A stretch of DNA of 64,000 bases from Streptomyces microflavus (GTDB lineage: Bacteria; Actinomycetota; Actinomycetes; Streptomycetales; Streptomycetaceae), in NCBI RefSeq assembly GCF_014650075.1, contig NZ_BMUG01000007.1, forward strand, positions 455,876 through 519,875, in the 5' to 3' direction. The position numbers and the translations under genes were made by a program. The notes beneath the pieces are model-generated. The model was not told the origin of the DNA. It was given only the letters and a program-made list of their open reading frames with translations, and ran no database searches. Numbering within the stretch: position 1 is the first letter of the stretch; each line of letters begins with the position of its first letter. Below are positions 7,674 through 15,277 of the stretch, piece after piece.

Positions 7674-7853
7674 CTAGTTGGCGGGCTCGCTCGTGGCGTG
7701 CATGTCGCCGTTCGTGGTGTCCCCGCCGGTCGCGTGCATGTCCTTCGGCTTGAGCGGGCTGCCGGTGGCGTGCATGTCGCCGTTGGTCGTCTCGCCGCCG
7801 GTGGCGTGCATGTCCTGCGGCTTGATGACCGGGTTCTTCTTCGCGTCAGCCAT
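7674..7853 (-). CDS. afsS: AfsS-like small repeat protein
   Basis: The 59-residue protein consists mostly of four DMHAT repeats arranged as two pairs (KPQDMHATGG, TTNGDMHATG, KPKDMHATGG, TTNGDMHATS), spaced 11-14 residues apart. AfsS of Streptomyces coelicolor is a protein of about 63 residues with similar repeats, encoded immediately downstream of afsR and activated by phosphorylated AfsR to raise antibiotic production. Size, repeats, position and orientation all fit. The ATG at 7853 was chosen because AAGGGGAG lies about 10 nt upstream. The mechanism of AfsS is not established; no known fold is visible. Confidence 0.8.
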   Translation of the reverse strand: MADAKKNPVIKPQDMHATGGETTNGDMHATGSPLKPKDMHATGGDTTNGDMHATSEPAN

Positions 7854-7898
7854 ATCGCTGTTCTCCCCTTGGCAGTACTTCGTTTCCGGTTGATGAGC

Positions 7899-7940
7899 GG
7901 GCCCGCCCGGCTGTTCCCCCGTGGACTGCCGGGCGGGCCC
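7899..7940 (-). terminator. Hairpin in the afsR-afsS gap, within the likely afsS leader
   Basis: GGGCCCGCCCGGC at 7899-7911 pairs perfectly with 7928-7940, loop 16 nt. It ends about 45 nt upstream of the AfsS-like ATG and lies downstream of the predicted AfsR/PhoP box at 8028-8049. It would terminate afsR read-through, but if the afsS promoter is at the box the hairpin is also in the afsS leader and may act as an attenuator. Both readings are open. Confidence 0.55.
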
Positions 7941-8027
7941 CTCAGGGCCGCTCACCTTACGTCGCGGCCTCACCGTCAGCCCGTCTGCCCCCCGACGCGA
8001 CGGATCGACAGGCATGAGACTGGCCGG

Positions 8028-8049
8028 TCGCGATAAACGAATGATGAAC
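8028..8049 (-). promoter_or_regulatory. Tandem 11-nt direct repeat, candidate AfsR/PhoP box of the afsS-like promoter
   Basis: On the minus strand GTTCATCATTC is followed immediately by GTTTATCGCGA. Two 11-nt units with a GTTCAT core are the format of PhoP boxes and of SARP/AfsR sites, which are reported to overlap at the afsS promoter of S. coelicolor. It is placed just after the end of afsR and about 175 nt before the AfsS-like start. A clear -10 box was not seen. Confidence 0.55.
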
Positions 8050-8085
8050 ACCCGTGCCGGAGGGGCCGCCAGGGCCCGGAAGGGG

Positions 8086-11051
8086 TTACGAGGGCGAGGT
8101 CGAGGCGGCCGACGAGAGCAGCGAGCGGACCTCGGCCGCCTCCTGCGAACCGAGCGCGTCGTATATGCCGAGCGCCTCGCGCCAGCAGACCTCCGCCCGG
8201 CCGAACTGGCCGATCTGGGCGAGGGAACGGCCCAGCACGGTGAGGACGTTGCCCCGGCGCCACTCGCCGCCGATGCCCCGCAGGGCGGTGAGGGCCTGCT
8301 CCGCCTTGACCGCCGCGTCCGTCGCGTTCCCCGCCGCCAGATCGACCTCGGCGAGCCGGAAGAGGGTCATCCCCTCCCACAGCCGCTGCCGGCTGGCGCG
8401 GAAGACGTCCAGCGCCTCCAGCAGCCGCTCCGACGCCTCGGCGAACCTGCCGCTCTGGGTGAGCGCCATCCCCAGCGCGTAACGGCCGTTGGCGCTCCGC
8501 AGGGCGTGGCCCATGCTGTCGTAGACGGCCGTGCCCTCCTCGGCCAGGGCCACCGCGCTGTCGGTGCGGCCGGTCGCCAGGTGGATGCGCGAGAGGTTGC
8601 AGAGCGCGCTGGCCTCGCCCGGCCGGTCCTGGATGGAGCGGAAGTTGTCTATGGCCTGGTTGAAGTACCGCTCCCCGTCGTCGTGGCGGCTCTGGTAGAG
8701 CGCCATGATGCCCCGGGCGTTCGACGCCCAGCAGGCGGGCAGCGGGTCCTGGTCGGCCTCGACCAGGATCATCACGCTCTCCGCCTCCTGCTCGGCCTGG
8801 TCGAACCGGCCCGACGTGTGGTGCACATCGGCCAGCGTCACCAGGGCCCGGACCTCGGAGCGCCGGTCGCCGCTCGTCCGGGCCGCCTCCAGCAGGGCGA
8901 TGGCGGCGGTCTCGTACTGCTTCGCGTTCGCCCCCGACTCGCCCAGGTCCAGGGCCGCCCAGAGCAGGTCGACGCCCCGGCGCAGGGTGGAGGGCTCGCT
9001 GGACCGGCGTACGCAGGCGAGCAGCGGGCCCGCCTCCGTGTACAGCCAGTCCAGCGCCGCCTGCCGGTTGCCGAACGTGAGCCCCGGGTGGTCCGTCGGC
9101 TCCAGGTGGTCCACCAGCCGGTCGGCCGGCCGCTCCAGCGCGTACACCCCCGCCGCCGTCGCCAGGTAGAAGTCGAGCAGCCGCGACAGCGCAGCTCCCT
9201 CTCCACCGGCGGCTGTTCGTCGCGTTCCGCGCAGGCACGCGCGTAGAGGCGTACGAGGTCGTGGTAGCGGTAGCGGCCGGGGGCGGCCGACTCCAGGAGG
9301 GAGGTGTCGACCAGGGCTTCCAGGAGGTCCTCCGCGGTGTGCGGCTCCAGGTTCAGCAGGGCCGCCGCGGCGGCGAGCGAGATGTCGGGGCCGTCCGCGA
9401 GGCCCAGCAGGCGGAAGGCGCGGGCCTGGGCCGGTTCCAGCTGGCCGTAGCCGAGTTCGAAGGTGGCCTTGACCGCGAGGTCGCCCGCCTGGAGCTCGTC
9501 CAGGCGGCGGCGCTCGTCGGCCAGCTTGGCGGCGAGGACGGAGACCGTCCAGGTGCGGCGGGCGGCCAGCCGGGAGGCGGCGATGCGGATGGCGAGGGGC
9601 AGGAAACCGCAGGCGGCCACCACGTCCAGGGCGGCTTCCCGTTCCGCGCCGACCCGTTCCGCGCCGACGATCCTCGTGAAGAGCTGGAGCGCCTCGTCCG
9701 GCGACATCACGTCCAGGTCCACCAGGTGTGCCCCGGCCAGGTCGACCATCCGCACCCGGCTCGTCACCAGCGCCGCGCAGCCGGGCGTGCCGGGCAGCAG
9801 CGGGCGGATCTGGGCGGCGTCGTGGGCGTTGTCGAGGAGGACCAGGATGCGGCGGCCGTCCAGCGTCGAGCGGTAGAGCGCGGCCCGCTCGTCCAGCGTG
9901 TCCGGGATCGCCGAGTCCGCCGTGCCGAGCGCCCGCAGGAACGAGCCGAGGACCGTCTCCGGCTCCGCCGCCCGTGCCCCCGCGCCCTGGAGGTCGACGT
10001 AGAGCTGCCCGTCGGGGAAGTGCGGGCGGGCCTGGTGGGCCACGTGGACGGCCAGCGTCGTCTTGCCGACGCCGCCGATCCCGGCCAGGGCGGAGACGGC
10101 CATCACCGAACCCTCGGCGGAGGCGAGTTGGGCGCCCAGGTCCCGTACGAAGGAGTCGCGTCCCGTGAAATCGGGCACGGTCGCCGGAAGCTGCGCGGGC
10201 TTCAAGGGCGCGGCCGCCGGGGCCGGTTCGTCCGCCGGGCGGGCCAGCTCCTCGTCGGCCCGCAGGATGCGCTGCTGGAGCTGGGCCAGTTCGGGGCGCG
10301 GGTCGACCCCCAGCTCCTCGGAGAGGAGCCGCCGGGTGTCCGCGTACACGGCCAGCGCCTCCGCCTGCCGGCCGCTGCGGTAGAGCGCCACCATCAGCAG
10401 CTCGCGCAGCCGCTCCCGCAGCGGGTGGGCGGCGGTGAGCGCGGTGAGTTCGGAGACGGCCTCCGCGTGGCTGCCGACCTCCAGGTCCAGGTCGAGGCGG
10501 GCCTCGGTGAGCTGGAGGCGCCACTCCTCCAGCCGGGTGCGCTGGTTCTCCGCGTACGGCCCGGGGACCGAGGCCAGCGCCTCGCCGTCCCACAGGCCCA
10601 GCACCTTGTTGATCAGGGCGCGGGCCTGGAGGCGGTTCCCCCCGGCGCGCGCCTTCTCCGCCGCGGCGGCCAGGTCCTGCGCCAGGGTGAGGTCGAGCGC
10701 GCCGCGCCCGATCCGGAGCGCGTACCCGCCCGCCTCGCTCACCAGGGTGTCCTGCCCCAGGATCTTGCGGAGCCGGGAGGCGTACGTACGGATCGTCGCC
10801 AGCGCCTGCGAGGGCGGGTCCTCGCCCCAGAACGCGTCGATGAGTTCGCCCGCGGTGGCCGTCCGGCCCTCCCGCAGGAGCAGGGCGGCGAGCAGCGCGC
10901 GCTGCTGGGGGGAGCCGGAGGGCAGCGACTCCGCGCCGCGCCACGCACGTACGGGACCCAGGACGGTGAACCTGAGGGAGTCGGCGGCCCCCGGTTCCTC
11001 CGGAGCGCGCTGCTCCGGTACGCGCACGCGTGGCCCGTGGTCACGGTCCAT
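8086..11051 (-). pseudogene. afsR: AfsR-type SARP/NB-ARC/TPR regulator, interrupted by a frameshift
   Basis: Read from ATG 11051 the protein has an OmpR-like winged helix (about residues 20-110), a bacterial activation domain with TLAQDLA to the ELGVDPRPEL end, an NB-ARC ATPase with P-loop GIGGVGKTT, and C-terminal TPR repeats. These are the domains of AfsR, which is activated by AfsK-type kinases and switches on afsS. The full span equals about 988 residues, against 993 in S. coelicolor. However, the frame breaks near 9195: it reads into ...PPVEREL and leaves the TPR frame, which resumes as AALSRLLDFY. Adding one G there restores VEREAALSRLLDFY exactly. As given, translation would run about 119 out-of-frame residues to a stop at 8838. 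It is either a real null or altered allele or a one-base sequence error. Confidence 0.85.
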
Positions 11052-11356
11052 TGATGCCCCCTGTCCTGCTCGCCTGCCGGCCCTGCTCTTCAGCGGGCTC
11101 TGCGGTTGGTGCCGGTGTCCGAATATCCGCCCGTTGTCCGCTGATGCGTCGAAGTGCGGTGTGCATCCGGATTGCTCGGTACCGCTGGTATCGCGCTCAA
11201 CAGTCTGCCTTGTCGCGGGCGGGCTCGTCAGCACTGGGTGACGCTCTGCACAAGCCCTCGACAACGATTGGGGAACCGTGCGGGGAGCCGTGCGGGGAGG
11301 TGTGCCCCGTGCCGATGTGCGCACGCTAGCTGACGGTTCGTCAGATCGGCGCTACC
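11052..11356. other. Divergent intergenic region between afsR and the amidohydrolase
   Basis: About 300 bp without a gene. It holds the promoter of afsR (no clear boxes seen), a perfect tandem 12-bp repeat CCGTGCGGGGAG at 11276-11287 and 11288-11299, and at its right end the palindromic operator of the amidohydrolase promoter. No conserved RNA structure was recognised. Confidence 0.6.
11330..11344. promoter_or_regulatory. Palindromic operator of the amidohydrolase promoter
   Basis: CTGACGGTTCGTCAG is a perfect inverted repeat with 6-bp arms and a 3-nt centre. Its left arm CTGACG can act as the -35 box; TACCGT lies 17 bp further on (11353-11358) as the -10 box, and transcription would then start at or next to the ATG at 11366, giving a leaderless mRNA. 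It matches the operator at 4902-4916 at 13 of 15 positions. Confidence 0.68.
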
Positions 11357-11365
11357 GTGGAACAC

Positions 11366-12595
11366 ATGGAGACCTTCCCGAAGATCATCTCGGTGGACGA
11401 CCACACGGTGGAGCCCGCTCATGTCTGGCGGGACCGGCTCCCGTCCAAGTACGCCGACTCCGGCCCGCGCGTCGTCCGCGCACCGCTGAAGGAAATGACC
11501 TTCATGGGCGGAAAGTTCGCGCCCGTGATGGGCGCCGAGGGGGACGACGGGCCGGTGGGCGACTGGTGGGTCTACGAGGACCTGCACCGGCCGCTGACCC
11601 GCCTGGACACCGCCGTCGGCTACGACAGGGACGAGATCAAGCTGGAGATCATCACCTACGAGCAGATGCGGCCGGGCTCCTTCTCGGTCCCCGACCGGCT
11701 CGCCGACATGGACGTCAACCACGTCCAGTCCGCCCTCTGCTTCCCGACCTTCCCGCGCTTCTGCGGCCAGACGTTCACCGAGGCGAAGAACCGCGAACTG
11801 GGGCTCCTGGGGGTGCGCGCGTACAACGACTGGATGGTGGAGGAGTGGTGCGGCCCCGAGGCGCACGGCCGCCTCATCCCGCTCACCCTCGTCCCGCTCT
11901 GGGACGCGGAGCTCGCCGCCGCAGAGGTCCGGCGCAATGCGGCCCGGGGCGTGCGCGCGGTCGCGTTCTCCGAGATACCTCCCCATCTCGGGCTGCCGTC
12001 CATACATACGGACGAATGGGATCCATTTCTCGCGGCCTGTGACGAGACCGGCACCGTCATCGCCATGCACATCGGCTCCTCGTCGAGGATGCCGTCCACC
12101 TCCGCCGACGCCCCGCCCGCCGTCGGCTCCACCATCACCTTCGCCAACTGCTGCTTCTCGATGGTCGACTGGCTGATGAGCGGCAAGTTCGAGCGCTTCC
12201 CCAACCTGAAGATCATGTACGCGGAGGGCCAGATCGGCTGGATCCCGTACATCCTGGAACGCGCCGACGTCGTCTGGGAGGAGAACCGGGCCTGGGGCGG
12301 CGTCGCCGACAAGGTCCACCGCCCGCCGTCCGAACTCTTCGCGGACCACGTCTACGGCTGCTTCTTCGACGACGCCTTCGGACTGAAGAACCTGGACGCG
12401 ATCGGCGTCGGCAACGTCCTGTACGAGACGGACTACCCGCACTCCGACTCCACCTGGCCCAAGTCCCGCGAGGTCGGCGAGGCACAGATGGGCCACCTCG
12501 CCCCGGACGTTGTGGACCGCATCGTCCGCGGCAACGCGATCGACCTGCTGGGGCTGACGGATGACGGCCTCTGGGCGGGAGCCCGGCAGAGCTAG
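11366..12595 (+). CDS. Amidohydrolase-family (TIM-barrel) metal-dependent hydrolase
   Basis: The product of about 409 residues belongs to the amidohydrolase-2 group. It opens with IISVDDHTVEP, the usual first metal-site strand, has MHIGSSS near the middle with a ligand His, and ETDYPHSDSTWP near the C-terminus with the conserved Asp and His. Members hydrolyse or decarboxylate aromatic and cyclic substrates, and they often occur with steroid or aromatic degradation genes. The ATG at 11366 fits a leaderless start; GTG at 11357 is an alternative. Its promoter shares an operator with the thiolase/FadD3 island 6.5 kb away, so a shared catabolic regulon is inferred. Substrate unknown. Confidence 0.82.
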   Translation: METFPKIISVDDHTVEPAHVWRDRLPSKYADSGPRVVRAPLKEMTFMGGKFAPVMGAEGDDGPVGDWWVYEDLHRPLTRLDTAVGYDRDEIKLEIITYEQMRPGSFSVPDRLADMDVNHVQSALCFPTFPRFCGQTFTEAKNRELGLLGVRAYNDWMVEEWCGPEAHGRLIPLTLVPLWDAELAAAEVRRNAARGVRAVAFSEIPPHLGLPSIHTDEWDPFLAACDETGTVIAMHIGSSSRMPSTSADAPPAVGSTITFANCCFSMVDWLMSGKFERFPNLKIMYAEGQIGWIPYILERADVVWEENRAWGGVADKVHRPPSELFADHVYGCFFDDAFGLKNLDAIGVGNVLYETDYPHSDSTWPKSREVGEAQMGHLAPDVVDRIVRGNAIDLLGLTDDGLWAGARQS

Positions 12596-12603
12596 GTGCG
12601 GCC

Positions 12604-12636
12604 GTACGGGGAGGACGCGCGCCGCCCTCCCCGTAC
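12604..12636. terminator. Bidirectional terminator between amidohydrolase and MerR genes
   Basis: GTACGGGGAGG at 12604-12614 and CCTCCCCGTAC at 12626-12636 form a perfect 11-bp stem with an 11-nt loop. It lies 8 bp after the amidohydrolase stop and 10 bp before the MerR gene stop, so it can serve both convergent genes. Confidence 0.75.
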
Positions 12637-12645
12637 AGCGGGCCG

Positions 12646-13473
12646 TCAGACCTTCGTCACCGGCTCCTGGAGCTCCGTCACCCACCGGCTCCGGTCCGGC
12701 GGGCACTCCAGGCTGACCTCACGGGTGTACCCCGTGGACCGGTACCCGTTGGCGTCCAGCCAGCGGGCCAGGGTCTGCACGGTCGGCACGACGTCGTCCA
12801 TCGCGCCCCGGTGCACGACCGTCGCCGCCTCGAACGGGGGCAGCTCCACCACGCTCACCCCGGTCCCGCCGACCGGGCCCACCGGGGCCGTCACCGTCAC
12901 CCCCGCGTGCACGACGATCGCGCCGCCGCCCCCGGGGGCGTCCTCGTACCGGGCGATCCCGGGCCCGGTGGGCCGGAGGCCGGCACCCTCCAGCAGCGGG
13001 AGGAGCTCCTCGTACAGCGGACCGATCACCGGCCCGATGTGGTGCGGCTCGTAGCTCGCGGCCGTCCCGGTCAGCTCGGCCACCCGGACCGCGGGAACGG
13101 TCTTGATCACGACGTCGTCGGCAGGCATGTGCCCCTCACTCTCGATCGACCGGAGCCTCGCCTCGACCTGGGCCAGCCGCGCCGAAGCGGCCGCCACCGC
13201 CTCCGCCAGCTCCGCCCGGCGCAGCCGCAGCATCCCGCGCAGCTCCTCCGGACCCACCTGCTCGTCCAGGACGGCCCGCACCTGCTGGAGCGTGAAGCCG
13301 AGGTCCTTGAGCGCGATGATCCGGTTGAGCCGCGCCAGCTGGGCGGCGCCGTAGAAGCGGTAGCCGGTGGCGGGGTCGGTGCGGTCCGGGCGCAGCAGCC
13401 CGATGGCGTCGTAGTGACGCAGCATCCGGGGCGACACCCGCCCGTACCTGGCGAAGTCTCCGATGGTGAACAT
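12646..13473 (-). CDS. MerR-family regulator with GyrI-like effector domain
   Basis: The protein of about 275 residues has an N-terminal MerR winged helix (FTIGDFARYGRVSPRMLRHY, then GLLRPDRTDPATGYRFY), a coiled dimerisation helix near residues 80-118, and a C-terminal domain of about 150 residues with the strand pattern of GyrI-like multidrug-binding domains. Such proteins activate drug-efflux or self promoters on binding bulky ligands. The ATG at 13473 was preferred to the one at 13485 because GGGAG sits 6 nt upstream of it. It is single, with a MerR-type dyad in its own promoter, so autoregulation is likely. No efflux gene is adjacent. Confidence 0.87.
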   Translation of the reverse strand: MFTIGDFARYGRVSPRMLRHYDAIGLLRPDRTDPATGYRFYGAAQLARLNRIIALKDLGFTLQQVRAVLDEQVGPEELRGMLRLRRAELAEAVAAASARLAQVEARLRSIESEGHMPADDVVIKTVPAVRVAELTGTAASYEPHHIGPVIGPLYEELLPLLEGAGLRPTGPGIARYEDAPGGGGAIVVHAGVTVTAPVGPVGGTGVSVVELPPFEAATVVHRGAMDDVVPTVQTLARWLDANGYRSTGYTREVSLECPPDRSRWVTELQEPVTKV

Positions 13474-13492
13474 GATGGCTCCCACTGCACGG

Positions 13493-13514
13493 CTTCACAC
13501 GGTGTGAAGGTCAA
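13493..13514 (-). promoter_or_regulatory. MerR-type autoregulated promoter
   Basis: CTTCACAC and GTGTGAAG form a 17-bp palindrome around a central G (13493-13509). On the minus strand TTGACC (13514-13509) precedes it as a -35 box; the dyad then fills the long spacer that MerR promoters need. A second GGTGTGAAGG copy lies just beyond. The -10 box is weak (TGCAGT, 19 bp downstream). Confidence 0.6.
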
Positions 13515-13564
13515 GGTGTGAAGGTCGAGCGGCACCGGTCCTCGCGGTGGCCCGGGAACAGGCA

Positions 13565-13604
13565 GGAGCCCCGTTCCTCCGCCGAAGCGGGGGAGCGGGG
13601 CTCC
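13565..13604 (-). terminator. Terminator downstream of the cold-shock gene
   Basis: GGAGCCCCG (13565-13573) pairs with CGGGGCTCC (13596-13604), and inner CCGCC/GCGGG bases extend the stem. It follows the csp stop codon at 13648 on the minus strand by about 45 nt. Confidence 0.65.
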
Positions 13605-13647
13605 TTGGGTACTGCTATGTACGGCCGCGATCGGCCGACCCGGGCAA

Positions 13648-13851
13648 CTAGGCCGGGATGACGTTCTCAGCCTGCGGACCCTTGGGTCCCTGAGTGACGT
13701 CGAAGGTCACCTGCTGGTTCTCCTCAAGAGAGCGGAACCCGGAGGCGTTGATCGCGGAGTAGTGAACGAAGACATCCGGGCCGCCGCCGTCCTGGGCGAT
13801 GAAGCCGAAGCCCTTTTCAGCGTTGAACCACTTGACGGTTCCGGTAGCCAT
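13648..13851 (-). CDS. Cold-shock protein (CspA family)
   Basis: The 67-residue protein is a complete single cold-shock domain: TVKWFNAEKGFGFI carries RNP1 and DVFVHYSAI carries RNP2, followed by the family ending VTQGPKGPQAENV. It binds single-stranded RNA and DNA and acts as an RNA chaperone. The ATG at 13851 has AAGGAGGG 4-5 nt upstream, a very strong ribosome site. Streptomyces has several paralogues, so no symbol is assigned. The 5' leader has a terminator-like hairpin. Confidence 0.95.
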   Translation of the reverse strand: MATGTVKWFNAEKGFGFIAQDGGGPDVFVHYSAINASGFRSLEENQQVTFDVTQGPKGPQAENVIPA

Positions 13852-13916
13852 AAGCCCTCCTTGGGCCAAAGGGTTGCCCTGCTCCAGAACCTGCAAACAA
13901 GTCTGAAAACTACAAA

Positions 13917-13944
13917 AGCCTGCGGGTTACATGCTCCGCAGGCT
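13917..13944 (-). promoter_or_regulatory. Terminator-like hairpin in the csp leader
   Basis: On the minus strand AGCCTGCGG and CCGCAGGCT form a perfect 9-bp stem with a 10-nt loop, followed directly by a T-rich run (TTTTGTAGTTTTC). That is a textbook intrinsic terminator, unusual here both for its U tract and for lying about 65 nt upstream of the csp start. It is either the end of an unseen upstream transcript or an attenuator/thermosensor in the csp leader. Confidence 0.55.
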
Positions 13945-14102
13945 CTGTACTGCAAGGGAAACCAAACTGCAACTTGCGGGCGAGCCTAGCACGCAGTCTC
14001 CGGAGAGCGGTAGAGGGCAAGATCACTTCACCCGAACGTTTGATTGCCCCTCCGGGAGAGCATCCGGGACGCCCCGGTGGTGCCCGCGGCCGGAGGCGGG
14101 TC

Positions 14103-14108
14103 TAGCCT
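14103..14108 (+). promoter_or_regulatory. -10 box of mqnA, leaderless transcript
   Basis: TAGCCT ends 6 nt before the GTG start at 14115, the spacing expected if transcription begins at the start codon. No Shine-Dalgarno sequence precedes the GTG, which supports a leaderless mRNA. Confidence 0.45.
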
Positions 14109-14114
14109 CGCGAT

Positions 14115-15008
<894 letters not shown>

Positions 15009-15213
15009 GCCGGGGAATGGGAAGAATTCGCTTTTCCGTTCCCGGACAGGGAATTGGGAGTCGGCAGAACAGCGCATTTGCGCCTTTCCCCGGGGCGAAA
15101 TCATCCCCTCCTGCCCTGAGAAGGGGGAATGGTCCGGCCGTTTCCCGGTGACCGCGCCGGTGGCGCCCCCTAGGCTTCGGTCCGAGTCCGGACCGACCAC
15201 AGGGTTCACCGTC

Positions 15214-15261
15214 CACAAGGTGCACCGTTCACAGGTTCACAAGGTGCACCGTCCGCAGGTT
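15214..15261 (+). repeat. Tandem 24-bp repeat upstream of the kinase gene
   Basis: Two adjacent 24-bp units begin CACAAGGTGCACCGT and end CAGGTT (15214-15237 and 15238-15261), with two mismatches between them; partial GTTCAC copies flank both sides. The block ends 16 bp before the kinase ATG, so it lies in the promoter or leader. The GTTCAC cores recall PHO-box half sites, but the 24-bp period does not fit the 11-bp PHO spacing. Confidence 0.7.
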
Positions 15262-15277
15262 CACAGGGGGAGGCCAT

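Noticed and set aside
12646..13473. MerR gene as regulator of the CTGACGG operator
   Set aside because: Its own promoter carries a different dyad (CTTCACAC/GTGTGAAG), so it is unlikely to bind the CTGACGG palindrome.
15010..15140. Terminator hairpins after mqnA (GGGAA..TTCCC and TCCCC..GGGGA)
   Set aside because: Stems are short or imperfect, so no terminator was called.
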